Source: Nocardia puris (GTDB taxonomy: Bacteria > Actinomycetota > Actinomycetes > Mycobacteriales > Mycobacteriaceae). Taken from it: DNA of 64,000 bases. Location: NCBI RefSeq assembly GCF_003315035.1, contig NZ_QNRE01000001.1, positions 469,224 through 533,223 on the forward strand. The letters are read 5' to 3'. Position 1 is the first letter of the stretch, and the number at the start of each line of letters is the position of its first letter. Shown piece by piece: positions 18,221 to 26,378 of this stretch. The position numbers and the translations under genes were made by a program. The notes under the pieces were generated by a model. It saw nothing but the letters and a program-made list of their open reading frames with translations. It was not told the DNA's origin and searched no databases.

Positions 18221-19432
18221 GTGAGGCAGTGGCAGGCGTTGTCGGCGACCGCGCAGGACGCGTTGATCAGCGCGTTCATCTTCGCGCTCGGCGCGGGCCT
18301 GTACCTGTCCGGGCTGTACCCGATGGGCAACGCGAGCGCCCAGCCGCCGCTGGCCGTGCGGTTCGGCGTCCTCATGCTGCTGTGCGCGCTGAGCCTGTTC
18401 CGCAGGCGGAGGCCGCTGGTGTCGCTGCTCGGCGGACTCGTCCCGCTCGGGGTGGACTTCGCGCTCGGCCCGACCGTGCCGGTGTGGATCATCTACTCCG
18501 ACTTCATCTACGCGGCTGTGCTGTACGGCAGCGCGGTGGTGTCGCGACGGGTGACGATCGCGGCGGGCACGCTCTCGGTGATCGTCACGATCGGAGTCCT
18601 CGCCGGCACCGGGGACTGGCGCGTGTTCGTGCTCTCGGCGGCCGCGGCCGCGGCCTTCGTGGGCACGCCGATCTGGTGGGCGCTGTCGGTGCGCACACAC
18701 AAAGAGGTCGCCGCCGCCGAACGATCCCGCGCGCAGGCCCTGGGCCTGGTGGCCGAACTGGACCGGCGCGCCGCCATCGCCGACGAGCGCAAGACCATGG
18801 CGCGCGACCTGCACGACGTGATCGCCGGGCACCTGTCGGCCATCGCGCTGCAATCCGAGGCCGCGCTCGGCGTGCTGAACGCGCGCCCCGCCGACCCCGC
18901 GATGGCGGGCATCCTCGGCTCCATCCGCGCCAACAGCGTGAGCGCGCTGCAGGAGATGCGGACCATGATCGGCCTGCTGCGCCGCGACGACGGCGCCGAG
19001 GACGACGCCGTCGCGCCCCGCACGCTCGCGCAGCTGCCGATCCTGGTGGACGCGGCGCGGTCGGCGGGGATCGCGGTGCGCGTGGCCGACGCGCTGCCGG
19101 ACGAACCGCTGCCCAGCGCCGTAGACCAGGCCGCCTACCGGATCATCCAGGAGGCGCTGACCAACGCGATGAAGCACGCGCCGGGGCAGCGTGTGGAGAT
19201 CGGCGTGCGCGCCGGCGGCGACACCCTCGCGGTGACGGTCCGCAATCCCACGACCACCGCGGCCCGGCCGTCGGCCGACCCCGACTCCGCGCACCGGGGG
19301 CTGATCAACATGCGCGAGCGCGCCGCCGCCCTGGGCGGCCGTTTCACCGCGGGCCCCGTCGACGGCGACTGGTCCGTGCACGCCGAACTGCCGCTGGCGG
19401 CGGCGCCGACTCGCAACGCGGAGGTGTCATGA
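18221..19432 (+). CDS. Sensor histidine kinase (HisKA_3 family)
   Basis: A 403-residue kinase. About six membrane helices fill residues 10-160. A coiled linker (HKEVAAAERSRAQALGLV) leads to the HisKA_3 dimerisation domain with the phosphorylated His in RDLHDVIAGHLSAIALQSEA, and a HATPase_c domain with QAAYRIIQEALTNAMKHAPG (N box) and HRGLINMRERAAALGGRF (G box). GTG 18221 was chosen; a weak box TGTGAT lies 6 nt upstream. It overlaps the response regulator gene as ATGA. The stimulus is unknown; membrane or envelope stress is plausible for kinases with this compact layout. Confidence 0.92.
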   Translation: MRQWQALSATAQDALISAFIFALGAGLYLSGLYPMGNASAQPPLAVRFGVLMLLCALSLFRRRRPLVSLLGGLVPLGVDFALGPTVPVWIIYSDFIYAAVLYGSAVVSRRVTIAAGTLSVIVTIGVLAGTGDWRVFVLSAAAAAAFVGTPIWWALSVRTHKEVAAAERSRAQALGLVAELDRRAAIADERKTMARDLHDVIAGHLSAIALQSEAALGVLNARPADPAMAGILGSIRANSVSALQEMRTMIGLLRRDDGAEDDAVAPRTLAQLPILVDAARSAGIAVRVADALPDEPLPSAVDQAAYRIIQEALTNAMKHAPGQRVEIGVRAGGDTLAVTVRNPTTTAARPSADPDSAHRGLINMRERAAALGGRFTAGPVDGDWSVHAELPLAAAPTRNAEVS

Positions 19433-20073
19433 TCCGGGTACTCATCGCCGACGACCACGGCGCCATCCGGGCGGGTCTGCGGATGATCCTCGACACCGCC
19501 GAGGGCATCGAGGTGGTGGGCGAGGCCGCCGACGGCGATATCGCGGTGGCGCAGGCCAAGGCGCTGCGGCCCGACGTGGTGCTCATGGACGTCCGTATGC
19601 CGGGCGTGGACGGGATCGAGGCCACCGAGCGGATCACCGCCGACAGCCTGGCGCGGGTGCTCATCCTCACCACGTTCGACCTCGACGAGTACGTGTTCCG
19701 CACGCTGCGGGCGGGCGCGTCCGGCTTCGTCCTCAAATCGACGTCCGGTCAGGCGCTGGTGGAGGCGGTGCGCGCGGTCGCCTCGGGCGACGGCGTGCTC
19801 GCCCCGGAGGTGACCCGCGCGGTGATCTCCGCCTTCGCCGCCACCCCACCCGAGGCCGCCACCACCGAACCGGACGGCCTGGCCGACCTCACCGAGCGCG
19901 AACGCGAAGTCCTGGACTGCCTCGGCGAGGGCCTGTCCAACGCCCAGATCGCCGCCCGCCTGTTCATCGGCGAGACCACCGTGAAGACCCACGTCTCCCG
20001 CGTCCTCACGAAACTCGGTGTGCGATCCCGGGTCCAGGCCGCCATCGTCGCCCGCCAATCCCGGGCGCACTGA
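19429..20073 (+). CDS. Response regulator, NarL/LuxR family
   Basis: A 214-residue regulator. The receiver domain (residues 1-118) has ADDHGAIR, the phosphorylation site D54 in VLMDVRMPG, and the switch LTTFDLDEYVF. The C-terminal LuxR helix-turn-helix (about 148-212) has LTEREREVLDCLGEGLSNAQIA and GETTVKTHVSRVLTKLGV. It is preceded by GGAGG and overlaps its partner kinase gene by 4 bp. It would be phosphorylated by that kinase and bind promoter DNA as a dimer; targets are unknown. Confidence 0.95.
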   Translation: MIRVLIADDHGAIRAGLRMILDTAEGIEVVGEAADGDIAVAQAKALRPDVVLMDVRMPGVDGIEATERITADSLARVLILTTFDLDEYVFRTLRAGASGFVLKSTSGQALVEAVRAVASGDGVLAPEVTRAVISAFAATPPEAATTEPDGLADLTEREREVLDCLGEGLSNAQIAARLFIGETTVKTHVSRVLTKLGVRSRVQAAIVARQSRAH

Positions 20074-20074
20074 C

Positions 20075-20440
20075 TCAGTCCGGCAGCGGAGCGAAGGTGC
20101 CGTCGGGGCCGGGAAGGTAGTCGCTGACCGCCGTGACGGCGGCGACCGGGAGCGGGCCGTAGAGGTGGGGGAAACGCATGGAGGCCGGGTCGGTGGGGAC
20201 GCCGGGTTCCCAGCGGACGGGGTCGGTGAGGGCGCCGGGGTCGATGTGCAGGAGCAGCAGATCGCGGCGGCCCGCGAAGAGGCGGTTGGCGGGCAGGTGG
20301 ACCTGGGCGGGGGCGGACAGGTGGATGAAGCCTTCCGTGGTCAGGGAATCCGGGCGGTGTTCGCCGAGCCGCTGGGCGGTCCGCCACTGCTCCGGGTCAC
20401 AGAGGTGGACCAGTCGACGGCTGTCGGGGGTCACGGGCAC
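20075..20440 (-). CDS. DUF952 family protein
   Basis: A 121-residue protein with the DUF952 pattern: LVHLCDPEQWRTA, TEGFIHLSAPAQVHLPANRLF, LLLLHIDPGALTDPVRWE and FPHLYGPLPVAAV. The family is related in fold to ADP-ribosyl transferases, but no member of this branch has a proven reaction that I can name. GTG 20440 follows AGGAG at the proper distance; a longer frame to 20479 lacks a site. It ends 1 bp from the response regulator stop, tail to tail. Confidence 0.9.
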   Translation of the reverse strand: MPVTPDSRRLVHLCDPEQWRTAQRLGEHRPDSLTTEGFIHLSAPAQVHLPANRLFAGRRDLLLLHIDPGALTDPVRWEPGVPTDPASMRFPHLYGPLPVAAVTAVSDYLPGPDGTFAPLPD

Positions 20441-20675
20441 ATCCCACTCCTGTCTCGCCGGTGCGCGTCGATCGAGCACGCCCCGACGATCCTATGGGGC
20501 GCAGCTTCGGCACGCGGGTGACGTTCGGAGTGGGGCTCGCGTCCACGCCGGGGTGGCGTCGGCGAGTTGTGCACGCGCTGAATGGCGGCCTTCCTGGCAC
20601 GCCTGATCGAACAGCGCAACCGCCGGCTTCACCGCGTCCTGGGATCGCGCGAGCCTCCGCGACCACGGAGCACGG

Positions 20676-20695
20676 ATTATGCTGTCTCCTATAAT
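20676..20695. promoter_or_regulatory. Perfect -10 TATAAT inside an inverted repeat, TetR promoter/operator
   Basis: ATTAT (20676-20680) and ATAAT (20691-20695) form an inverted repeat with a 10-nt spacer. The right arm is part of a consensus TATAAT (20690-20695), rare in this GC-rich window, about 40 bp before the TetR start. Overlap of -10 and repeat fits autorepression. The motif CGGATTATGC here recurs at 22910-22919. Confidence 0.5.
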
Positions 20696-20736
20696 TCTCG
20701 CGCGGCAAGGCGACGCGGTGCCGGGTGGAGGTCGGC

Positions 20737-21294
20737 GTGACGGAACGGAAGTCGACGCGGGAGCGCATGGTGACCGCCGCGGTCGAGGTCCTGCGCGAAC
20801 GCGGCGCGGGCGGCGTGACCATCGACGCCGTCCTCGCCCGCAGCGGCGCTCCGCGCGGCTCGGTGTATCACCACTTCCCCGGCGGGCGAGCGCAACTGCT
20901 GACCGAGGCCCTCCGCTTCGCCGGCGACGCCATCGGCACGATCATCGACTCGGCCTCCGCGCGCGGATATCGCGGCGCGCTGGCCGATTTCACCGACCTG
21001 TGGCGCACCATCCTGCGCGACAGCGACTTCACGGCGGGCTGCCCGGTGGTGGCGGTAGCGGTCGGCCCCGCCGACGACGACCCGGAGTTGTTCGCCCACG
21101 CGGAGGCCCTCTTCGCGCGGTGGCACGCGGCGCTGACCGGCGCGTTCGACGCCGAGGGGCTGGCACCCGCGGTGTCGGCGCGGCTGGCCACGATGTCGCT
21201 GGCCGCGATCGAGGGCGCGACGGTGCTGTGCCGGGCCCAGCGCAGCACCGCACCGCTCGACCAGGTCGCCGAGCAGCTCGAGCTGCTGGTCTAG
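20737..21294 (+). CDS. TetR/AcrR family repressor
   Basis: A 185-residue regulator. The N-terminal helix-turn-helix (about residues 8-50) reads TRERMVTAAVEVLRERGAGG then VLARSGAPRGSVYHHFPGGR, the usual TetR recognition helix. The C-terminal ligand domain contains DFTAGCPVVAVAVG, typical of the YxaF/LmrA-like subgroup. GTG 20737 has GGAGG 7 nt upstream; an earlier GTG (20725) is less well placed. It is followed tail to tail by a START-like gene and precedes a luciferase-like oxidoreductase gene that shares a possible operator sequence. Confidence 0.9.
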   Translation: MTERKSTRERMVTAAVEVLRERGAGGVTIDAVLARSGAPRGSVYHHFPGGRAQLLTEALRFAGDAIGTIIDSASARGYRGALADFTDLWRTILRDSDFTAGCPVVAVAVGPADDDPELFAHAEALFARWHAALTGAFDAEGLAPAVSARLATMSLAAIEGATVLCRAQRSTAPLDQVAEQLELLV

Positions 21295-21332
21295 TCCCAG
21301 CTCTTCCTCACCAAGACACGCTGACCGGGCGA

Positions 21333-21830
21333 TCAGCCCGCCGAACCGCAGGCCGCCTCGATCGCCGCCAGGGTGGCCCGCATGTTCTGCTCCCACTCCG
21401 CCAGCCGGTTGGCGACGATGCGCGCCTCCTTGTCCGGCATGCTCGCGATCGCGACGCTCAGCCCCGACGAGCCGGGCCCCATCCGCGCCCACTGCCGCAC
21501 GATCACACCGTCGCGGGCCGGGTCGATCTCGAAGCCCCAGGTGGCGCCGACCCCGTCGGGACCGTGCACGTCGTAGACCCAGCGGCGTTCCGGTTCGACC
21601 TCCACGACCTCGCACTCGGTCTGCCACGCGCCCAGCGCCTCGTGCCGGTTGCTGCCCCGGAACCGCGCCCCCGGCGCCACCCGATCGGCCGGGGCGATCC
21701 ACTCCACCGACTCCACCTCCGTGGAGTGCCGGGCGGGAAAGGTGATGTCGGTGACCAGCTTCCATGCCTGCTCGGGGGTGCAGGCGACGCGCCGGGTCAC
21801 TTCGATCGTCGGACAGTCGCGGTAGCGCAC
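21333..21830 (-). CDS. SRPBCC (START-like) family protein
   Basis: A 165-residue protein with the polyketide cyclase/START-like fold: the N-terminal strand TIEVTRRVACTPEQAWKLVTDI, then ITFPARHSTEVESVEWI, GARFRGSNRHEALGAW and a long C-terminal helix NRLAEWEQNMRATLAAIEAA. Such proteins bind small hydrophobic ligands in a deep cavity. Ligand and role are unknown. GTG 21830. It lies directly downstream of the LLM oxidoreductase on the same strand (30 bp), so it may be co-transcribed with it. Confidence 0.88.
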   Translation of the reverse strand: MRYRDCPTIEVTRRVACTPEQAWKLVTDITFPARHSTEVESVEWIAPADRVAPGARFRGSNRHEALGAWQTECEVVEVEPERRWVYDVHGPDGVGATWGFEIDPARDGVIVRQWARMGPGSSGLSVAIASMPDKEARIVANRLAEWEQNMRATLAAIEAACGSAG

Positions 21831-21860
21831 GGGTTTCCTTTCTTACGGAACGATCGCTCG

Positions 21861-22883
21861 TCAGCGGGCGAGTTCGAGCAGGGTGGTGACGGTCGCGAGC
21901 TGGGCGTCGAAACCGCCCTCCGATTTGGCCAGCACGGTGGTGATCCCCGCTTCGCGGTAGCGGTCGAGCCGCTGCGCGACGTGCGCGCGGGTGCCGACCA
22001 GGTTGGTCAGCGCGCCCAGCTCGAGCGGCACCGCCGCGCGAGCCTCCTCGCGCCGCCCGGACTGCCACAACTCGGCGACCCGCGCGATCTGTGCGCCGAA
22101 GCCGAGGCGGGTGAAGGCCGCGTTGTAGAAGTTCTCACCGGCCGAGGAGCCCATGGCGCCGATGGTGAACGCGTAGCCGTCGGCGTGGCGGCGGCGGGCG
22201 GCCGCGGCGGCGGCCTCGTCGTCGTGGATCTCCACCGCGACCGGGGCCACGAGATCCAGATCCGCCAGCGTCCGGCCGCGCGACTCGGCCCCCGCGCGCA
22301 GCGGCGCGAAGAACACCTCGGCGGATTCCGGGATGAACGCGTTGCCCAGCCAGCCGTCGGCCACGGCGCCGGTGAGTTCCAGGTTGGCCGGCCCCATCGC
22401 CGCGACGTAGACCGGGACGTGGCCCGGCGCCGTGAGCGGGCTCAGCGCGCGGCCGCGACTGTCGGGCAGCGGCAGTTCGTACACCTGCCCCTCGTAGCGC
22501 AACGGCCCACCCCGCGCGACGGCGCGCACGATCTCGATGGTCTCCCTGGTGGTCTGGACCGGGCGCCGGAACCGCACCCCGTGCCACCCCTCCATCACCC
22601 GGGGACCCGACACCCCGATCCCGAGGCGGAACCGCTCCCCCGAGAGCACCTGCAAGCTCAGCGCCGAGGTGGCCAGCAGCGCCGGGCTCCGCGAGCCGAG
22701 CTGAACGACGAAGGTGCCCAACCCGATTCGCTCGGTGCGCGCGGCCAGGAAGGCGAGCGCGGTCAGCGCGTCGTACCCCCAGACCTCCGGCACCCAGACC
22801 GACGACACCCCCAGCCGCTCGAGTTCCCCGACGAACTCCAGGGCGCCGGGCAACCGCGGCTCCACCACCACACCGATCTCCAT
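21861..22883 (-). CDS. LLM class F420-dependent oxidoreductase
   Basis: A 340-residue luciferase-like TIM-barrel enzyme. Features: LEFVGELERLGVSSVWVPE, AFLAARTERIGLGTFVVQLG, LQVLSGERFRLGIGVSGP and VPVYVAAMGPANLELTG, typical of F420-dependent reductases of actinobacteria. The substrate is unknown. The N-terminus could start at ATG 22883 or at GTG 22904; the Shine-Dalgarno-like GAGGAG lies between them. Probably in one transcript with the START-like protein downstream. A -10 box TATACT lies upstream, next to the shared motif CGGATTATGC. Confidence 0.88.
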   Translation of the reverse strand: MEIGVVVEPRLPGALEFVGELERLGVSSVWVPEVWGYDALTALAFLAARTERIGLGTFVVQLGSRSPALLATSALSLQVLSGERFRLGIGVSGPRVMEGWHGVRFRRPVQTTRETIEIVRAVARGGPLRYEGQVYELPLPDSRGRALSPLTAPGHVPVYVAAMGPANLELTGAVADGWLGNAFIPESAEVFFAPLRAGAESRGRTLADLDLVAPVAVEIHDDEAAAAAARRRHADGYAFTIGAMGSSAGENFYNAAFTRLGFGAQIARVAELWQSGRREEARAAVPLELGALTNLVGTRAHVAQRLDRYREAGITTVLAKSEGGFDAQLATVTTLLELAR

Positions 22884-22909
22884 GCCGTACGCCCGTCTCC
22901 TCACCGCTG

Positions 22910-22937
22910 CGGATTATGCATGATGACATAGAGTATA
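22910..22937 (-). promoter_or_regulatory. Promoter and possible TetR operator of the LLM gene
   Basis: On the minus strand TATACT (22932-22937) is a good -10 box. Just downstream, at the expected transcription start, lies CGGATTATGC (22910-22919), identical over 10 nt to the sequence at 20674-20683 in front of the TetR gene, and a TATG/CATA inverted repeat. Shared control by that TetR is an inference. Confidence 0.45.
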
Positions 22938-23311
22938 GTGGCGCAGGTCACCGCGCCTGACAAGCCCCTGGGACGAACCGCCGCGCGGCCGGACCGAGCA
23001 CTCGCGGGCCACCGTGCGGCACGTCGACTCCACTTCTCGCGATCGCCACGCATCCCGCCGGGCTCGCCACGAAACCACGACTACGGCAGCGGGACGCGGC
23101 GTGCGGTGGTTTGCCGGAAATTGCGCGCCCTGTGCCAGGTCACAACTCCAAACCGGCGGTTGAGTGTCGTACGTCACGGGTAATCTCCTTCCAGACCAAC
23201 TGGATAGGCGTGTTCGTGGGGTGATCGACGGTGTGCGGTCCGCGCGAGCTGGGATGTTCGCCTTCAGCGAAACACCAGGTCGTGTTAGAGAAAACACACA
23301 GAATCACTTGC
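22938..23311. other. Intergenic stretch without a gene
   Basis: About 370 bp between the LLM promoter and the DUF7455 promoter. A possible sigma-A type pair, TTGAGT (23160-23165) and TAATCT (23181-23186), has a short 15-nt spacer. No supported coding frame. Confidence 0.35.
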
Positions 23312-23338
23312 GGGAACAATGCCCCCGTCCCGAACGTC
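23312..23338 (+). promoter_or_regulatory. ECF-type promoter motif upstream of DUF7455 gene
   Basis: GGGAAC (23312-23317), 17-nt spacer, then CGTC (23335-23338). This resembles SigE/SigH-type promoters (GGAAC and GTT elements) and has the same spacing as the motif upstream of sigB. It lies about 115 bp before the gene. The -10 half is imperfect (CGTC rather than CGTT). Confidence 0.4.
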
Positions 23339-23453
23339 TGACAGAGTAGTCATACCACTGCTGGGAAGTAGCGGTAGCGAGCTCGTGGTGAGTGACCACG
23401 GGCCCCACACCAGGTGAACGGACTGTAGTGCCGGGAGCCAGGACGGAGGAGTC

Positions 23454-23648
23454 ATGCCAGGAACCCTGACAAGCACCCCACTGACCGCGGTCGATCGTTG
23501 CGACCGCTGCGGGGCGGCCGCACGGGTGCGCGCCACCCTGCCCGCAGGTGGAGAGTTGCTCTTCTGCCAGCATCACGCGAACGAGCACATGGATCGGTTG
23601 CGCGAGCTCGAGGCCGTCATCGACACGGAATCGGCGCCCGCCCTCTGA
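23454..23648 (+). CDS. DUF7455 small zinc-finger-like protein
   Basis: A 64-residue protein with two Cys/His knuckles, DRCDRCGAAARVR and LLFCQHHANEHMDRL, likely binding one zinc. Small proteins of this type lie near principal and alternative sigma genes in many actinobacteria. ATG 23454 has a strong GGAGGAG site. Function unknown. A very stable hairpin follows. Confidence 0.88.
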   Translation: MPGTLTSTPLTAVDRCDRCGAAARVRATLPAGGELLFCQHHANEHMDRLRELEAVIDTESAPAL

Positions 23649-23696
23649 CCCGCCGTTCACGTCCCGACACAACAGCATCGAACAACTGAACATCCC

Positions 23697-23730
23697 CGGC
23701 AGCGGGCGACGGACACGTCGCCCGCTGCCG
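23697..23730. terminator. Bidirectional hairpin terminator
   Basis: Perfect 14-nt arms CGGCAGCGGGCGAC and GTCGCCCGCTGCCG with a 6-nt loop, midway between the DUF7455 stop and the convergent TetR stop. Confidence 0.8.
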
Positions 23731-23741
23731 CTGTGTTGCAG

Positions 23742-24506
23742 TCAGTCCTTCGCGGCGTCGCCGTCGAGTCCGGCCAGGATGCCGTCCAGCATCCGGCCCA
23801 GCCCGAACTCGAACGCGCCGTCCGGATCGGCGGGCGCGCGATAGTGCTCCCCCACCGCCGCGCCGACCCGGCCGGCCAGCGGGAAACGGTCGGCGGGCAT
23901 GATCTCGGTCAGCTCCGGCCCGTAGCGCTCCCACCACCGCTCGTCGCTGAGCTCGGCCGTCTCGCGCGCGGCCGCCACCGCCATCCTCGCGTTCCCGGAG
24001 GCGAATTCGGTCAGCACCGCCACCACCCGGTCCATCGCCAGATCCGTCAGGCCGATCCCCTCGAGCGCGGCCAGCTGATTCTCGTAGCGGCGCATCCGGC
24101 CGGGCCCCAACACCATGCGCCACGGGGAGACGTCGAGCAACCACGGGTGGGCGAGCAGTTCGGCACGCACCTGGCGCGCGATCCCCGCCATCCGTTCCCG
24201 CGCCGGCAGCTCCGCCGGAATCGGCGCGTCCTCGTCGGCGACGGCGTCGACCATGAGCGCCGTCAGCGCCCGCTTGCTCGGCACGTAGGTGTAGAGGCTC
24301 ATGGGACGCAGGCCCAGTTCGGCCGCGACCGCGCGGATGGACACCTTCTCGTAGCCGTCACGATCGGCCAGTCGCACCGCCGCGGCCACCACCGCGTCCA
24401 CGCTCACGGTCTGCTTCGGCCCGCGCCCGCCCGCGCGCGGGGGCAGCACCTCGCGCCACAGCAGAGTGAGCAATTGCCTGGCCTCGGCGGCGTCATCGTG
24501 CGGCAC
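23742..24506 (-). CDS. TetR family repressor divergent from SNF2 helicase
   Basis: A 254-residue regulator with a helix-turn-helix at about residues 38-75 (VSIRAVAAELGLRPMSLYTYVPSKRAL) and a long C-terminal domain of the tetracycline-repressor type (TetR_C), starting EDAPIPAELPARERM and containing ERWWERYGPELTEIM. GTG 24506 has GAGGAG 6 nt upstream. It is divergent from the helicase gene at 24603, and the 96-bp gap contains a 14-nt perfect inverted repeat, so this protein probably binds there and controls both directions. Ligand unknown. Confidence 0.9.
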   Translation of the reverse strand: MPHDDAAEARQLLTLLWREVLPPRAGGRGPKQTVSVDAVVAAAVRLADRDGYEKVSIRAVAAELGLRPMSLYTYVPSKRALTALMVDAVADEDAPIPAELPARERMAGIARQVRAELLAHPWLLDVSPWRMVLGPGRMRRYENQLAALEGIGLTDLAMDRVVAVLTEFASGNARMAVAAARETAELSDERWWERYGPELTEIMPADRFPLAGRVGAAVGEHYRAPADPDGAFEFGLGRMLDGILAGLDGDAAKD

Positions 24507-24542
24507 GCAACACTCCTCGAAAGACGGCCTGGGAATAAAACA

Positions 24543-24584
24543 TCGTATGGTGTACGTTGTCCCAGCATTCCGTACACCATACGA
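24543..24584. promoter_or_regulatory. Large palindromic operator
   Basis: Perfect 14-nt arms TCGTATGGTGTACG and CGTACACCATACGA separated by 14 nt. A possible rightward promoter overlaps it: TTGTCC at 24557-24562, 17 nt, then TACGAC at 24580-24585. Most likely the binding site of the adjacent TetR protein. Confidence 0.75.
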
Positions 24585-24602
24585 CAATCATGGGGGTTCG
24601 CC

Positions 24603-26378
24603 CTGCGCACCACACAGGCCACCTACCTGCCCGACCGCCACCTCTTCGCCCTGTGGACCTGGTCCGGCCGCGCACCGGGCCCGGCACCGGACGGATTCGG
24701 CGATCGCGAGACCCTCGCGCTGGCCGTCCCCACCCCGGATCGGAGCGGGATCGAAGTCGTCGACGTCGCGTGCGCGGTGGTCACTCCCGACGAACTGGCC
24801 GCTGCCGAAGCCGGCTCCCCGCCGGCCGATTCCCTGCTCCGCTGGCAGGAAGTCTTGCGTGGCGACACTCCGGACGGATTGCCACCCGCCGCGCACGCCG
24901 TTCCCGACGCCGTGGGCACGTCGATCGTGTCGAGCGAGCGGGCGCTGCGGGTGGTGCGCGAAACCACCCGTCTGGCAGGCGATCTCGCGCCGGTGGTGCG
25001 TGCGGATCTGCGTCCGTACCAGGTGCGCGGCGTGGGCTGGCTGCACGAGACGATCGACGCGTACGGCGGCGCGGTCCTGGCCGACGAGATGGGCCTCGGA
25101 AAAACCGTGCAGGCCATCGGGTTCCTGACCGGCCGCGCCGAGGACGGGCCGCAGCTGGTGGTGTGCCCGACCTCGCTCGTCGGCAACTGGGTGCACGAGA
25201 TCGCGCGATTCGCGCCGGGGCCGCGCGCCCTCGCGTGGCGGGGCGGGGAGTTGAAGGCGGGCGCCGGGGACATCGTCGTCACCGGCTACCCCACCCTCCG
25301 GATCCACGGCGCGGCGCTGACCGAAACACACTGGGCAACAGCTGTTTTCGACGAGGCGCAGGCGCTGAAGAATCCGCGCACGCAGGTCTCCCGCGCGGCG
25401 CGGTCGCTGCCCGCCGCCGCGAAGATCGCGCTGACGGGCACGCCGGTCGAGAACCACCTCGAGGAGCTGTGGGCGCTGCTCAACCTCGTCGCCCCGCGCC
25501 TGTTCGCGCACCGCGCCCAGTTCCGCCGCCGGTTCGTGCGGCCCATCGGCGAGGGCTCGACCACGGCGGCGGCCCGCCTGCGCGACGCGCTCGAGCCGAT
25601 CGTGCTGGCGCGCAAGAAGAGTCAGGTCGCCTCCGCCCTGCCCGCCAAGATCCACACCGATCTGCTCTGCGACCTCACCGCCGAGCAGGAACGGCTCTAC
25701 GACCGGCTGCTCGACCGCGCCGTGGACGACGGGTTCGGCGCCGGGTTCGCGCGGCGCGGCAAGGTGCTCGCCGCGCTCACCGCGCTCAAACAGGTCTGCA
25801 ACCACCCCGGCCTGATCACCGGCGAGCTCACCGAACTCGCCGGACGCTCCGGCAAACTCGACCAGTGCGCCGACATCGTCGCCACCAATCTCGAAACGCG
25901 TTCTCCCACACTGGTGTTCACGCAGTACCGGCAGACCGGTGAGCTGCTGGTGCGGCATTTCGCCGAGCAGTTCGGCATCGACGCGCCGTTCTTCCACGGC
26001 GGCCTCGACGGCGCCGCGCGCAACGCGATAGTGCGCGAGTTCCAGTCCGAGGGCGGGCCGCCGGTGCTGGTCCTGAGCCTGCGCGCGGCGGGCACCGGGC
26101 TCACCCTCACCCGCGCCGCCGACGTGATCCACTTCGACCGCTGGTGGAATCCCGCCGTGGAGGCGCAGGCCTCCGACCGGGCGCACCGCATCGGCCAGAC
26201 CCGCACCGTCACCATCACCACGCTCACCAGCGCCACCACCGTGGAGGAACACATCGCCGGCATGCACGACCGCAAATCCGCGCTGACCGACCTGTCCGAC
26301 GAGTCGGGCATCGCGGCACTGGCGAACCTCGACGACGACCAGCTCGTCGAGATCCTGCGACGCAAGCGGGAGAACTGA
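24603..26378 (+). CDS. SNF2-family DEAD/DEAH helicase
   Basis: A 591-residue ATP-dependent DNA translocase. It has a short N-terminal region (about 1-130), then the SNF2_N half with Walker A ADEMGLGKT, FDEAQALKNPRTQ (DEAQ box) and LTGTPVENHLEELWALLNL, and the helicase C half with VFTQYRQTGELL, LSLRAAGTGLTLT, WWNPAVEAQASDRAHRIGQ. Bacterial homologues usually have a longer N-terminus. No ATG, GTG or TTG is available in frame near the start; CTG 24603, with GGGGG 6 nt upstream, is the best guess, or there is an indel. It overlaps a SWIM-protein gene as TGATG. Such pairs are thought to act on DNA or RNA-DNA structures. Confidence 0.9.
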   Translation: MRTTQATYLPDRHLFALWTWSGRAPGPAPDGFGDRETLALAVPTPDRSGIEVVDVACAVVTPDELAAAEAGSPPADSLLRWQEVLRGDTPDGLPPAAHAVPDAVGTSIVSSERALRVVRETTRLAGDLAPVVRADLRPYQVRGVGWLHETIDAYGGAVLADEMGLGKTVQAIGFLTGRAEDGPQLVVCPTSLVGNWVHEIARFAPGPRALAWRGGELKAGAGDIVVTGYPTLRIHGAALTETHWATAVFDEAQALKNPRTQVSRAARSLPAAAKIALTGTPVENHLEELWALLNLVAPRLFAHRAQFRRRFVRPIGEGSTTAAARLRDALEPIVLARKKSQVASALPAKIHTDLLCDLTAEQERLYDRLLDRAVDDGFGAGFARRGKVLAALTALKQVCNHPGLITGELTELAGRSGKLDQCADIVATNLETRSPTLVFTQYRQTGELLVRHFAEQFGIDAPFFHGGLDGAARNAIVREFQSEGGPPVLVLSLRAAGTGLTLTRAADVIHFDRWWNPAVEAQASDRAHRIGQTRTVTITTLTSATTVEEHIAGMHDRKSALTDLSDESGIAALANLDDDQLVEILRRKREN

